A program made the translations under genes and the position numbers. Below are positions 1 to 7,343 of a stretch of 19,668 bases of DNA, piece by piece (within the stretch, counting starts at the first letter, position 1; every line of letters starts with the position of its first letter). The stretch is from contig AWNW01000042.1 of assembly GCA_000493945.1 (NCBI GenBank), positions 3,748-23,415 on the forward strand, read 5' to 3'. Origin of the DNA: Candidatus Hydrogenedens terephthalaticus JGI OTU-1 (lineage in GTDB: Bacteria > Hydrogenedentota > Hydrogenedentia > Hydrogenedentales > Hydrogenedentaceae). A model generated the notes under the pieces. The model was not told the DNA's origin, searched no databases, and was given only the letters and a program-made list of their open reading frames with translations.

Positions 1-1
1 T

Positions 2-220
2 TTAAATACAGACCTTTTAGTCAAGACATGGATAACAAAGGGACATCGTCTTATGGCAAGCACGGAAGGAATCCTTATAGAAAAAGAGACCGAAGAAGTC
101 CTTGTTCGTTCCTGGGGTAAATTTATGCCTATATCAGAGGAAGAAACACAAATTGTAGACCGCTATTTGATATATGATGAAAATACAGAAAAACTATTTA
201 ATAATTCACATAACACATAA
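2..220 (+). CDS. C-terminal part of a hotdog-fold thioesterase-like protein (partial)
   Basis: An open frame enters from the left edge and ends at TAA 218-220, leaving 72 residues of the C-terminus. The visible stretch has the pattern of the last two strands of hotdog (PaaI/4HBT-type) thioesterases: a strand with VKTWITKGHRLMAS, then GILIEKETEEVLVRSWGKFM, which resembles the usual 'xGRLVAxAxGTFxxL' ending. The catalytic region would lie to the left, outside the window, so activity and substrate cannot be judged. It ends 8 bases before mtnA and is probably in the same transcript. The frame is well supported because the other two plus-strand frames contain early stops. The family call is a pattern impression only. 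Confidence 0.5.
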   Translation, partial: LNTDLLVKTWITKGHRLMASTEGILIEKETEEVLVRSWGKFMPISEEETQIVDRYLIYDENTEKLFNNSHNT

Positions 221-228
221 TTACGAGA

Positions 229-1296
229 ATGTTTATGAAACCGCATTTAAAACCAATCCTATGGGAGAATAGAAATTTACACATTATAGACCAGACTTTA
301 TTACCGGGAGCTTTAAATCATATACCTATTACGACATTACAAGAGGCTGAAGATGCTATTAAATTATTAAAGATTCGTGGTGCTCCTGCATTAGGTATTT
401 TTGCTGGGTTTGCTTTACTGGCTATAGTTATTCATGAAAAGCCAAAAAATGTTTCTGAAGCAATTCAAATAATTAATCATTCTGCGGATGTAATAAAAAA
501 AACAAGACCTACTGCAGTTAATTTATTTTGGGCAACAGATAGAATATTAAAAGTAGTAAATAATACCTCTCATGAGACTTTAAATAATCTTTTAAATAAT
601 ATTGAACAAGAAGCATTAAATATATACCAGGAAGAAACGAAAGCATGTGAACAAATAGGAATTTATGGAAGTTCCTTAATAAAAAATTCTACAACTATAC
701 TAACTCATTGTAATGCTGGGGCTTTAGCAACCGGGGAATATGGAACAGCCCTCTCCCCTATTTATATTGCTTATGAAGAAGGGAAATCCGTTCATGTATA
801 TGCTGATGAGACAAGGCCACTTCTTCAGGGAGCACGGTTAACCGCATGGGAATTACAATATGCGGGAATACCTGTAACCTTGATTTGTGATAACATGGCT
901 GGGCAAGTAATGAAAGAAAAAAAAGTAGATATGGTCATTGTAGGTGCTGACCGAATAGCCAAAAATGGAGATACTGCAAATAAAATCGGAACTTACTCGC
1001 TCTCTGTTCTCGCAAAATATCATGGTATACCATTTTATATTTCTGCTCCTTCTTCAACTTTTGATTTAAATATTTCTAATGGTTCTCAGATACCTATAGA
1101 AGAACGAAATCCAGACGAAATTTATTTTTTTAACAATAAAAGAATTGCTCCTGAGGGTATCTCCATATATAACCCTGCGTTTGATGTTACACCTGCAGAA
1201 AACATTACTGCATTTATTACAGAAAAAGGAATAATTTATCCACCTTTTGATAAAACTATCCCTAAAACTATTGGTAATAAGAATGAAAAAAAATAA
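229..1296 (+). CDS. mtnA: S-methyl-5-thioribose-1-phosphate isomerase
   Basis: This enzyme isomerises methylthioribose-1-phosphate to methylthioribulose-1-phosphate in the methionine salvage pathway; it belongs to the eIF2B-alpha-like isomerase family and is cytosolic. The family marks are all present: IRGAPA at residues 49-54, THCNAGALAT with the catalytic-type Cys161, DETRPLLQGARLTAWEL near 193-209, GADRIAKNGD with the catalytic-type Asp241, NKIGTYSLSVLAKYHGIPFY and NPAFDVTP near the end. Cys161/Asp241 match the Cys160/Asp240 pair known from Bacillus MtnA. The length of 355 aa is normal. ATG 229 is used; ATG 235 (two codons later) is equally plausible because the weak GAG at 224-226 would fit it better. 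The 3' end overlaps kdsA by 14 bases. No other methionine-salvage gene is visible, so the neighbourhood does not explain its presence. Confidence 0.95.
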   Translation: MFMKPHLKPILWENRNLHIIDQTLLPGALNHIPITTLQEAEDAIKLLKIRGAPALGIFAGFALLAIVIHEKPKNVSEAIQIINHSADVIKKTRPTAVNLFWATDRILKVVNNTSHETLNNLLNNIEQEALNIYQEETKACEQIGIYGSSLIKNSTTILTHCNAGALATGEYGTALSPIYIAYEEGKSVHVYADETRPLLQGARLTAWELQYAGIPVTLICDNMAGQVMKEKKVDMVIVGADRIAKNGDTANKIGTYSLSVLAKYHGIPFYISAPSSTFDLNISNGSQIPIEERNPDEIYFFNNKRIAPEGISIYNPAFDVTPAENITAFITEKGIIYPPFDKTIPKTIGNKNEKK

Positions 1297-2116
1297 AGTT
1301 CATATAACACATAATATTAGTATTCCTTCAGACAAATTATTGTTAATTGCAGGACCATGTGTAATTGAGAGTAGAGAACATACTTTATTTTTGGCAAAAG
1401 AATTAAAAGAAATATGCAAAGAATTAGATGTTCTTTTTATTTTTAAGGCTTCTTTTGATAAAGCCAATAGAAGTCATATTGACGCTTATCGTGGTCCCGG
1501 TATGGAACAAGGTTTGAATATCTTAAGAGAGGTTAAAGAAAAAATTCTTGTTCCCGTGTTATCTGATATACACGAACCATGGCAAGCCCCGACTTGTGCT
1601 GATGTGCTTGATGTTATACAAATACCCGCTTTTCTTTCTCGTCAAACCGATTTGCTTTTATCTGCTGGATATACACAAAAGGCAATTAATATAAAAAAGG
1701 GACAGTTTATTGCTCCATGGAATATGAAAGAGGTAATAGAGAAAGTTTTGTCCACAGGAAATAAAAATATTATTTTGACGGAACGAGGAAATTCTTTTGG
1801 TTATAATCAACTGGTTATGGACCCTTGTTCAATTCCGATTATGTCTGAATTCGGTTTTCCTGTTATTATTGATGCCACACATAGTGTTCAGAAACCGGGG
1901 GCAGGTATAAAAGGGTCTGGTGGTAATCGGGAATTAGCTCCTTATATTGCTAATGCAGGTATTGCCGTAGGGGCGGATGGTGTTTTTATTGAAGTTCATG
2001 AGAATCCCGAAAAGGCACTATCCGATAGTTCTAATTCTATTTATTTATCCGAGTTACCTACTTATCTCAAACGATGGAAAGCACTTTTCAATTGTATCAA
2101 TGGAGATATTAAATGA
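1283..2116 (+). CDS. kdsA: 3-deoxy-D-manno-octulosonate 8-phosphate synthase (Kdo8P synthase)
   Basis: This enzyme condenses phosphoenolpyruvate with arabinose-5-phosphate to give Kdo-8-phosphate, the first committed step to the Kdo of LPS. Signature segments run through the whole protein: AGPCVIES, FKASFDKANRSH, RGPGMEQGL, SDIHEPWQ, IQIPAFLSRQTDLL, KKGQFIAPWNMKEV, ERGNSFGYNQLV, DATHSVQKPG and GADGVFIEVHENPEKALSD. Residue 26 is Cys (in GPC), where E. coli KdsA has Asn; with the His of THSVQ, the Glu of IEVH and the Asp of LSDSS, this is the ligand set of the metal-dependent class. I chose ATG 1283 (277 aa) instead of the upstream ATG 1247 because the 12 extra residues are mtnA-overlap sequence and the family begins close to this point. 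It overlaps mtnA by 14 bases and the next gene by 4 (ATGA). Confidence 0.95.
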   Translation: MKKNKVHITHNISIPSDKLLLIAGPCVIESREHTLFLAKELKEICKELDVLFIFKASFDKANRSHIDAYRGPGMEQGLNILREVKEKILVPVLSDIHEPWQAPTCADVLDVIQIPAFLSRQTDLLLSAGYTQKAINIKKGQFIAPWNMKEVIEKVLSTGNKNIILTERGNSFGYNQLVMDPCSIPIMSEFGFPVIIDATHSVQKPGAGIKGSGGNRELAPYIANAGIAVGADGVFIEVHENPEKALSDSSNSIYLSELPTYLKRWKALFNCINGDIK

Positions 2117-3066
2117 GAAACATAGGAAAACAGGTATTAAATTTAGAAGCACAAGCCATACAAAAAGCAAGTGAACGATTAGGGGTCGAGTTTGACCAAT
2201 GTGTCCATTTACTTCGTAATACAAAAGGAAGAATTATTGTAACAGGATTGGGAAAATCAGGACTTGTTGGGAAAAAAATCTCTGCTACATTTGCGTCTTG
2301 TGGTTATCCTTCTATTTTTATCCATGCGACAGATGCTGTTCATGGAGACCTCGGTAATATAACAGAAAATGATGTTGTTATAGCGATTTCCTATAGTGGG
2401 GAAACGATAGAAGTTACTAATTTAATTCAATTTATTAAAAGAATTGGGGCTAAATTAGTAGGAATATGTGGTAATTTAAATTCTCAATTGGCTCAATATA
2501 GTGATGTAGTATTAGATATATCCGTTGATAAAGAAGCATGTCCCATAGGACTTGTTCCGACAGCATCAACAACATTAACATTATCCATAGGTGACGCTCT
2601 TGCTGTGGCTTTAATGGAAATAGATGGTTTTAATGAAGAAACTTACAGAAAATACCATCCCGGAGGACAAATAGGTAAAAAATTATTAAAAGTAAAACAT
2701 CTAATGCATACAGGGATTGAAATACCTGTTGTTAATTTTTCAATGACAATGGAAGAAACTATTAATGAAATATCCAATAAAGGATTAGGTATGGTTGTTG
2801 TTACAGATGACAATCAAAAGGTGGTAGGTATAATTACAGATGGAGATTTAAGAAGACTTTTACAAAAATATGGAAATTTTTTAAAAATGAATACAAAAGA
2901 CTGTATGCATTCACCACCTATTTGTATATCCCCAGATACTTTAGCAACCGAAGCCCTTAAAATCATGGAAACTAATCGAATTACTTCACTCATCGTTGTA
3001 AATGAAGAAAATAAATTATTAGGGGTACTACATTTACATGATTTATGGCGGACAGAAATGTTTTAA
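2113..3066 (+). CDS. kdsD: D-arabinose 5-phosphate isomerase, KdsD/KpsF/GutQ family
   Basis: This protein converts ribulose-5-phosphate to arabinose-5-phosphate, the substrate of the KdsA encoded directly upstream. An N-terminal SIS sugar-isomerase domain (about 25-170) shows VTGLGKSGLVGKKISATFAS, HATDAVHGDLG and ISYSGET, followed by CPIGLVPTASTT and KYHPGGQIGKKL with the family's conserved His. Two CBS domains follow (about 195-255 and 262-317), each with the MVVV/SLIVV..GV(I/L)xxxDL pattern. At 317 aa it is a normal full-length KdsD-type enzyme; SIS-only paralogues lack the CBS pair. It overlaps kdsA by 4 bases (ATGA), suggesting translational coupling. The pairing with kdsA supports a role in LPS Kdo and argues against sugar-alcohol catabolism (GutQ). 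A 362-base gap follows. Confidence 0.93.
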   Translation: MRNIGKQVLNLEAQAIQKASERLGVEFDQCVHLLRNTKGRIIVTGLGKSGLVGKKISATFASCGYPSIFIHATDAVHGDLGNITENDVVIAISYSGETIEVTNLIQFIKRIGAKLVGICGNLNSQLAQYSDVVLDISVDKEACPIGLVPTASTTLTLSIGDALAVALMEIDGFNEETYRKYHPGGQIGKKLLKVKHLMHTGIEIPVVNFSMTMEETINEISNKGLGMVVVTDDNQKVVGIITDGDLRRLLQKYGNFLKMNTKDCMHSPPICISPDTLATEALKIMETNRITSLIVVNEENKLLGVLHLHDLWRTEMF

Positions 3067-3123
3067 GTTTTGTTTTACTTCCTAACATATTTTTCATATA
3101 ATAAACATCAATTTTAAAATACA

Positions 3124-3143
3124 CGGTTTTTTAAAAGAAACCG
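3124..3143 (+). terminator. Weak hairpin downstream of kdsD
   Basis: CGGTTT at 3124-3129 can pair with AAACCG at 3138-3143, with a T.G and T-A extension inside, 57 bases after the kdsD stop. No uridine run follows directly (CTATTTAC), so it is a poor intrinsic terminator. It is listed as the only stem-like structure I see at the end of this operon. Confidence 0.25.
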
Positions 3144-3330
3144 CTATTTACAAAATTTGTTTTTTACATGTTTAACAACATTTGGAAGTATAGGTATGTA
3201 TTTCTTTTTTTATATAATTTGATTTACCTAAAATTGTTCTAATAGATAGAGCATAAAAACCATTTTTAACTATTTTATTATTTATGATTACAAATTTTAT
3301 TTTGTCTATGTGCTAAATTATTACATTCTT

Positions 3331-3339
3331 TGTTATAAT
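3331..3339 (+). promoter_or_regulatory. Extended -10 promoter upstream of cmk
   Basis: TGTTATAAT is a perfect extended -10 element (TGn + TATAAT). No good -35 stands 16-18 bases upstream, which extended -10 promoters can do without. It lies about 90 bases before the cmk start at 3429 and would drive cmk-recJ and perhaps the genes after them. In such AT-rich DNA a chance match is possible. Confidence 0.45.
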
Positions 3340-3428
3340 ATATGTAGTAAATAAATGTTTTATATATCATCTTAAATATTTTGAAATATGTAAACAATTA
3401 TAGATATAGGAATTTAAAATAAGGTTTT

Positions 3429-4133
3429 ATGGAGTTAAAAAATAATAACGGATTATCGGAAATAGAAAATGTAGTTGCAATTGATGGACCTGCGGGAGCA
3501 GGAAAAAGCACCGTTGCTCGTCTCGTAGCGAAAGAATTGGATTTTCAATACTTGGATACAGGAGCAATGTATCGCGCTGTTACATGGTGGGCAATTCATT
3601 CGGATATTAATATAGATAATCCTCAGGTAGTAGCAGAACATACTAAAAGGATAGATTTAAAATTAACTCCTACAGAAGAGGGAATGCGAGTGGAGGTTGC
3701 AGGGAAAGATATAACCCATGAGATTAGGACGCCAGAAATCACAAGAGTTATATACAAGTTAGATGAAAATCCCTCTGTAAGAGAACATCTTGTATATTTA
3801 CAGAGGTTATTCGCTTTGGAATATCCTACAGTAGCAGAAGGCAGAGATATGGGTACTGTAGTATTTCCTAAAGCAAAATGTAAGTTTTATTTAGATGCAC
3901 GACAAGAAGTAAGAGCCCATAGACGACAAAAAGAGTTAGAACAGAGAAATATTTTCATACCTCTGGATAAATTGTTAGAAGAAATTATCGAACGCGACAG
4001 AAGAAATATGGAGAGGGAACATTCTCCCCTTCGCAAGGCTGATGATGCTATTTTTATAGATACATCTTTTCTGAGTATAGAAGAAGTTTGCAAACAAATT
4101 ATTGACATTGCACGAGAACGGTTAAAGAAATGA
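3429..4133 (+). CDS. cmk: Cytidylate kinase
   Basis: This cytosolic enzyme phosphorylates CMP/dCMP to CDP/dCDP with ATP. The P-loop GPAGAGKST is at residues 20-28, followed by FQYLDTGAMYRAVTWWAI (CMP-binding helix), VAEGRDMGTVVFPKAKCKFYLDA (the GRDxGTVVFPxAxxKxFLxA signature) and RRNMEREHSPLRKADDAIFIDTS near the end. The length of 234 aa is normal for bacterial Cmk. ATG 3429 has AAGG at 3421-3424, a short 4-base spacing. Cmk also supplies CDP for CTP, needed for CDP-diacylglycerol and CMP-Kdo, so it fits the envelope theme loosely. It overlaps recJ by 4 bases (ATGA at 4130-4133). Confidence 0.95.
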   Translation: MELKNNNGLSEIENVVAIDGPAGAGKSTVARLVAKELDFQYLDTGAMYRAVTWWAIHSDINIDNPQVVAEHTKRIDLKLTPTEEGMRVEVAGKDITHEIRTPEITRVIYKLDENPSVREHLVYLQRLFALEYPTVAEGRDMGTVVFPKAKCKFYLDARQEVRAHRRQKELEQRNIFIPLDKLLEEIIERDRRNMEREHSPLRKADDAIFIDTSFLSIEEVCKQIIDIARERLKK

Positions 4134-5833
4134 ATGATATTCTACAAAATACAGTTTGGAAAATTAACACATGGAACCATGAGAAGGTAGATTATTTATC
4201 GAGTTCTCTGGAAATTCCACCGATCATTGCTCATCTTTTAATAAACCGAGGAATTGATACACCAGAGAAAGTAGAAGAATTTTTTAAACCTTCCATAAAA
4301 CAGATTGTATCCCCTTTCTCTTTAAAAGGAATGGATAGTGCTGTTGATCGCATAATGGAAGCAAAAAATAAAGGTGAAAAGATATGGGTGTTCGGGGATT
4401 ATGATGTAGATGGTATTGCTGGAACAGCATTACTTACGCGAGGACTGAAACGGTTTGGTATTCAAAATGTCTATCCATTATTGCCAGAACGGTTGTCAGA
4501 TGGCTATGGTCTAACACCGGAAATTGTTGAAAAGGCTTATTCCGAATCTGTTCGATTAATTATTACTGTAGATAATGGTATTTCAACAATCCCTGCAAGT
4601 TTGAAAGCAATGGAGTTAGGGATTGACTTGATTATAACAGACCACCATATCCCTTCTGAAGAACTGCCCATAGCAAAAAGTATAATCAATCCGCGATTGG
4701 AAGACCCGGAACATCCCAGTGCTAATTTATGTGGAGCAGGAGTAGCATTTAAATTAGCATTGGCTCTGAATGGTTCACCCAACGATTTAGACCTTGTTGC
4801 ATTAGCCACAATAGCCGATGTAATGCCGTTAACAGGAGAAAATAGAACCCTTGTTTCTCTCGGATTGAAACATTTATCAAAATATAAAAGAATTGGACTG
4901 CGAGCATTAGCAGAAATGTCCAATATTAGTATGGATGATATGGATGTTGAAAAAATTTCTTATGGTTTAGCTCCACGAATAAATGCAGCGGGCAGATTAG
5001 ATAATGCATTCAAATCTTTAGAACTTTTATTATGTGAAAATGATGATAAAGTATTAGAGTTATCTCAAGAACTCATAAAAGCCAATGAAGAACGAAAAAA
5101 TATTGAAAATGAAATTTTGAATGATGCTATATCTGAAATTGAGGCTTATATAGAAAAAGATGCTCCTGTTATTGTGTTAACTCGTAGAAACTGGCATCAA
5201 GGAATTATAGGACTTGTTGCAAGTAGGTTGGCACATCGCTACTCGGTTCCCGTTGCTTTGATAACAGTGGATGAAAAAGGTGTTGCCAAAGGTTCTATTC
5301 GTAGTATATACGGTATTGATATAATCCAAATATTAAATCAGTGCAAACATATATTAGAACAATATGGTGGGCATAAACTTGCAGCGGGTTTCACATTGTT
5401 TTAAGAAAACATTCCTCAATTTAGAGAACTTATAAAAGATTTATTATCTCAGGAAAAATCAAAAGAAAAGGAAACTGTAACATTAGATATTGATTGTGTC
5501 ATTAATTTTTCACAAATAGATTCTTCTTTATTACAATGGTTACAACGGTTTGAACCTACAGGCTTTGGAAATCCTCCTCCTCTTTTCTGTACAACAAATG
5601 TTGAGATTATCCCTCATACCGTCCAGATATTTAAAGACCTTAATGTACGAATGGCGATGAAACAGGATAGCCGTCTTTTTTATGGGATGGGTTATTATCT
5701 GGCAGAACGATTTTTTAAAGAAGCCAATACTAAAAAAGTAGATGTCGCTTATACCCCAAAAATTTCGACATCAAAGATTTATGGTGGATGTAAATTGCAA
5801 ATAAAGGATTTTAGACCTTCAAATCATGTATGA
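4130..5833 (+). pseudogene. recJ: Single-stranded-DNA 5'-3' exonuclease RecJ, interrupted by one in-frame TAA
   Basis: RecJ degrades single-stranded DNA 5' to 3' in recombination and mismatch/base-excision repair. Residues 1-424 hold the catalytic DHH core: VFGDYDVDG (90-95 region), TVDNGIS, TDHHIP (DHH 171-173), NPRLEDPEHP, and the DHHA1 part with HQGIIGLVASRL and GGHKLAAG at 413-420. Four codons after that motif comes TAA at 5402-5404. The same frame then continues without a shift as ENIPQFRELIKDLL..., through FEPTGFGNPPPLF, to QIKDFRP and a TGA at 5831-5833, which is the RecJ OB-fold C-terminus. The whole read is 567 codons, close to E. coli RecJ (577 aa). So a single base change, not a deletion, breaks the frame. 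A truncated protein would keep the catalytic motifs but lose the DNA-binding OB domain. It overlaps cmk by 4 bases. Confidence 0.92.
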
Positions 5834-5877
5834 TTTTATTACTATACATATTTTATTTATAATTATAAATAAAATTT

Positions 5878-5881
5878 AGGA
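5878..5881 (+). promoter_or_regulatory. Ribosome binding site deciding a TTG start
   Basis: AGGA stands 8 bases before TTG 5890. No ATG or GTG in frame lies close enough to use it, and the first in-frame ATG (5968-5970) would remove the N-terminal basic segment of the PilZ-like protein. This supports TTG as the start. Confidence 0.5.
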
Positions 5882-5889
5882 ATCGACAT

Positions 5890-6315
5890 TTGGTTGAATT
5901 CAATAAAAAAAGGACTACGAATTTAAATAAAAGGATAGCTCCCCGAACTCCATCAAAACGGCCGTGTATGATATGGACAAAAGATAGTCCTAATATTAAA
6001 AAAAAGGGAGTTATCCTGGATTTAAATATGTATGGAATAAGAGTTCGAACATCTGAAATATATGAAATTGGACAAGAGTTATGTATACAAATGATGAAAG
6101 ATGAAGAGTATAAAAATATTTTAGGTGTACCTATAACAGCCGTTATTGTTCGTTCTTCATCTGTTGATACCGACTATGTAGATTATGGTATGAAACGAGT
6201 CTTAATAGAAATAAAAAAAACAGATAGACGAGGGCAACTTTTTATTAATCCTTCTATAAATGCACCAAAAAAACAAATAACAACAAATGACATTCTTAAA
6301 AAAAAGAAGCAATAA
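5890..6315 (+). CDS. PilZ-like domain protein
   Basis: This is a 141-aa soluble protein with a very basic N-terminus (KKRTTNLNKRIAPRTPSKRP) and basic tail. The order is that of a PilZ domain: an arginine-containing lead-in (KRIAPRTPSKRP), a first beta strand (CMIWTKD), then GVILDLNMYGIRVRTSE in the place of the (D/N)xSxxG motif, then further strands (ELCIQMM, GVPITAVIVRSS, DYGMKRVLI). The Ser of DxSxxG is Asn here and the RxxxR spacing is not canonical, so cyclic-di-GMP binding is uncertain. The start is TTG with AGGA 8 bases upstream. It sits between recJ and a lone receiver protein (12-base gap), suggesting a small signalling pair. It could also be a degenerate, non-binding PilZ-fold adaptor. 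Confidence 0.55.
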   Translation: MVEFNKKRTTNLNKRIAPRTPSKRPCMIWTKDSPNIKKKGVILDLNMYGIRVRTSEIYEIGQELCIQMMKDEEYKNILGVPITAVIVRSSSVDTDYVDYGMKRVLIEIKKTDRRGQLFINPSINAPKKQITTNDILKKKKQ

Positions 6316-6327
6316 TGGAGACTTGCT

Positions 6328-6705
6328 ATGAGTAAATACAAGGTATTGGTAGTTGATGATGAACCCGATGTAGTGGAATTATTAGAACGAACATTAAAGA
6401 CAGAAGGATTCCAAGTAATTTGCGCTTATGATGGTATTTCCGCTATGGACTTAGTTTCAACAGAGAAACCCGACATAATTCTTTTAGATTTAATGATGCC
6501 AATGATGAGTGGATATGAAGTATGTGAACAAATAAAATCAAATCCGCAAACACAGTCTATCCCGGTAATATGTGTAACTTCTGCTCATACCCCGGATGCG
6601 CGGGCACATAGTTTACAAATTGGTGCTTCTGATGTTGTTACAAAACCTTTTTATCCCAGTGAACTTATTGCACGAATTAAAAGACAACTTCAACCTCGTG
6701 AATGA
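6328..6705 (+). CDS. Single-domain response regulator (CheY-like receiver)
   Basis: This 125-aa protein is one receiver domain with no output domain. All the key residues are present: acidic pair Asp10-Asp11 (VVDDE), phosphoacceptor Asp54 (LLDLMMP), Thr84 (ICVTSA) and Lys106 (VTKPF). The sequence style (MMPMMSGYEVCEQIKS, SDVVTKPFYPSELIARIKRQL) is that of PleD/CheY-type receivers. ATG 6328 has GGAG about 9 bases upstream. It follows the PilZ-like gene after 12 bases. No histidine kinase is nearby, so the signal and partner are unknown. Candidate targets include motility, surface behaviour or the adjacent PilZ-like protein, but this is guesswork from position. Confidence 0.9.
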   Translation: MSKYKVLVVDDEPDVVELLERTLKTEGFQVICAYDGISAMDLVSTEKPDIILLDLMMPMMSGYEVCEQIKSNPQTQSIPVICVTSAHTPDARAHSLQIGASDVVTKPFYPSELIARIKRQLQPRE

Positions 6706-6712
6706 CATTATT

Positions 6713-6742
6713 TTGATTGCAGGGTTTATTTGCCGTTATATT
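6713..6742 (+). promoter_or_regulatory. Candidate promoter upstream of pgsA
   Basis: TTGATT (6713-6718), an 18-base spacer and TATATT (6737-6742) lie in the 77-base gap between the response regulator and the pgsA start. The match is moderate and the DNA is AT-rich, so this is tentative. Confidence 0.3.
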
Positions 6743-6770
6743 AAAGTAATACGATAGTGATTTAAAATTG

Positions 6771-6776
6771 AAGGGG
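6771..6776 (+). promoter_or_regulatory. Ribosome binding site deciding the pgsA GTG start
   Basis: AAGGGG lies 6 bases before GTG 6783. A TTG at 6768 would place this site inside the gene and adds residues (LKGIK) that the family lacks. The protein read from GTG starts with TIPNLLTFFRIL, as PgsA proteins typically do. Confidence 0.7.
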
Positions 6777-6782
6777 ATAAAA

Positions 6783-7343
6783 GTGACGATACCTAACTTG
6801 CTAACATTTTTTAGGATTTTGCTCATACCCATTTTCTTAATAGTAATTACATTCTACACGAAAGAAACATCCTATTTGCGTTATGTTGGCTTTGGTATAT
6901 GTGTAATAGCAATAATAACGGACTTATCAGATGGCTATATTGCAAGGAAGTTTAATCTTTGTTCTGAATTAGGAGCTCGATTAGACCCACTTGCAGATAA
7001 ACTCGCTGTAAATTTAAGTCTTGCATTTATTGCTTCGAATACATCGTTTGAATATCCTATACCTTTATGGTTTCCTCCTCTTGTTTTATTCAGAGACACA
7101 GTTCTTGTTGTGGGAACTTATCTTATTAGTAGGAAGCTGACACAGGTAAAAGTAGCACCGCGATTTTGGGGTAAAATTACATCTTTTGTTTTATCTTTAT
7201 ATATTGCTATTGTTCTTTTACAGATAGAAATATTAGTGCTAATCTTTTTGATACTATCTACTCTTCTAACCATATTATCGCTTTTTGACTACCTATGGGT
7301 AGGAGTTCGTTTTGCATTAAATTATCGAACAACCAATGGATAA
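6783..7343 (+). CDS. pgsA: CDP-diacylglycerol-glycerol-3-phosphate phosphatidyltransferase family protein
   Basis: This is an integral membrane enzyme of the CDP-alcohol phosphatidyltransferase family. It probably makes phosphatidylglycerol-phosphate from CDP-diacylglycerol and glycerol-3-phosphate at the inner membrane. The family signature DGx2ARx8Gx3Dx3D is complete in SDGYIARKFNLCSELGARLDPLAD, and several hydrophobic helices follow. I start it at GTG 6783 (186 aa) because AAGGGG stands 6 bases upstream and TIPNLLTFFRILLIPIF is the usual N-terminus. Other members of the fold (cardiolipin or phosphatidylserine synthases) share the signature, so the exact acceptor is inferred from size and N-terminus. 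It overlaps der by 8 bases. With plsY two genes on, this is a phospholipid cluster. Confidence 0.85.
   Translation: MTIPNLLTFFRILLIPIFLIVITFYTKETSYLRYVGFGICVIAIITDLSDGYIARKFNLCSELGARLDPLADKLAVNLSLAFIASNTSFEYPIPLWFPPLVLFRDTVLVVGTYLISRKLTQVKVAPRFWGKITSFVLSLYIAIVLLQIEILVLIFLILSTLLTILSLFDYLWVGVRFALNYRTTNG

Larger units (their letters stand above)
3067..3428. other. AT-rich intergenic gap of 362 bases
   Basis: I see no credible coding frame here: stops are frequent in all frames and no start has a good ribosome binding site. The stretch is very AT-rich with scattered A and T runs. It contains a weak hairpin near its start (3124-3143) and an extended -10 promoter near its end (3331-3339), which fits the end of one transcription unit and the start of another. 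I found no tRNA-like cloverleaf, long repeat or recognisable riboswitch by eye. Confidence 0.6.

Noticed and set aside
1977..2174. 65-codon plus-strand frame across the kdsA/kdsD junction
   Set aside because: It overlaps two certain genes in another frame, has no RBS and no recognisable sequence.
3067..3428. Possible small RNA or riboswitch in the 362-base gap
   Set aside because: Apart from one weak hairpin and an extended -10 element I found no stable multi-stem structure or conserved motif by eye; low complexity explains the rest.
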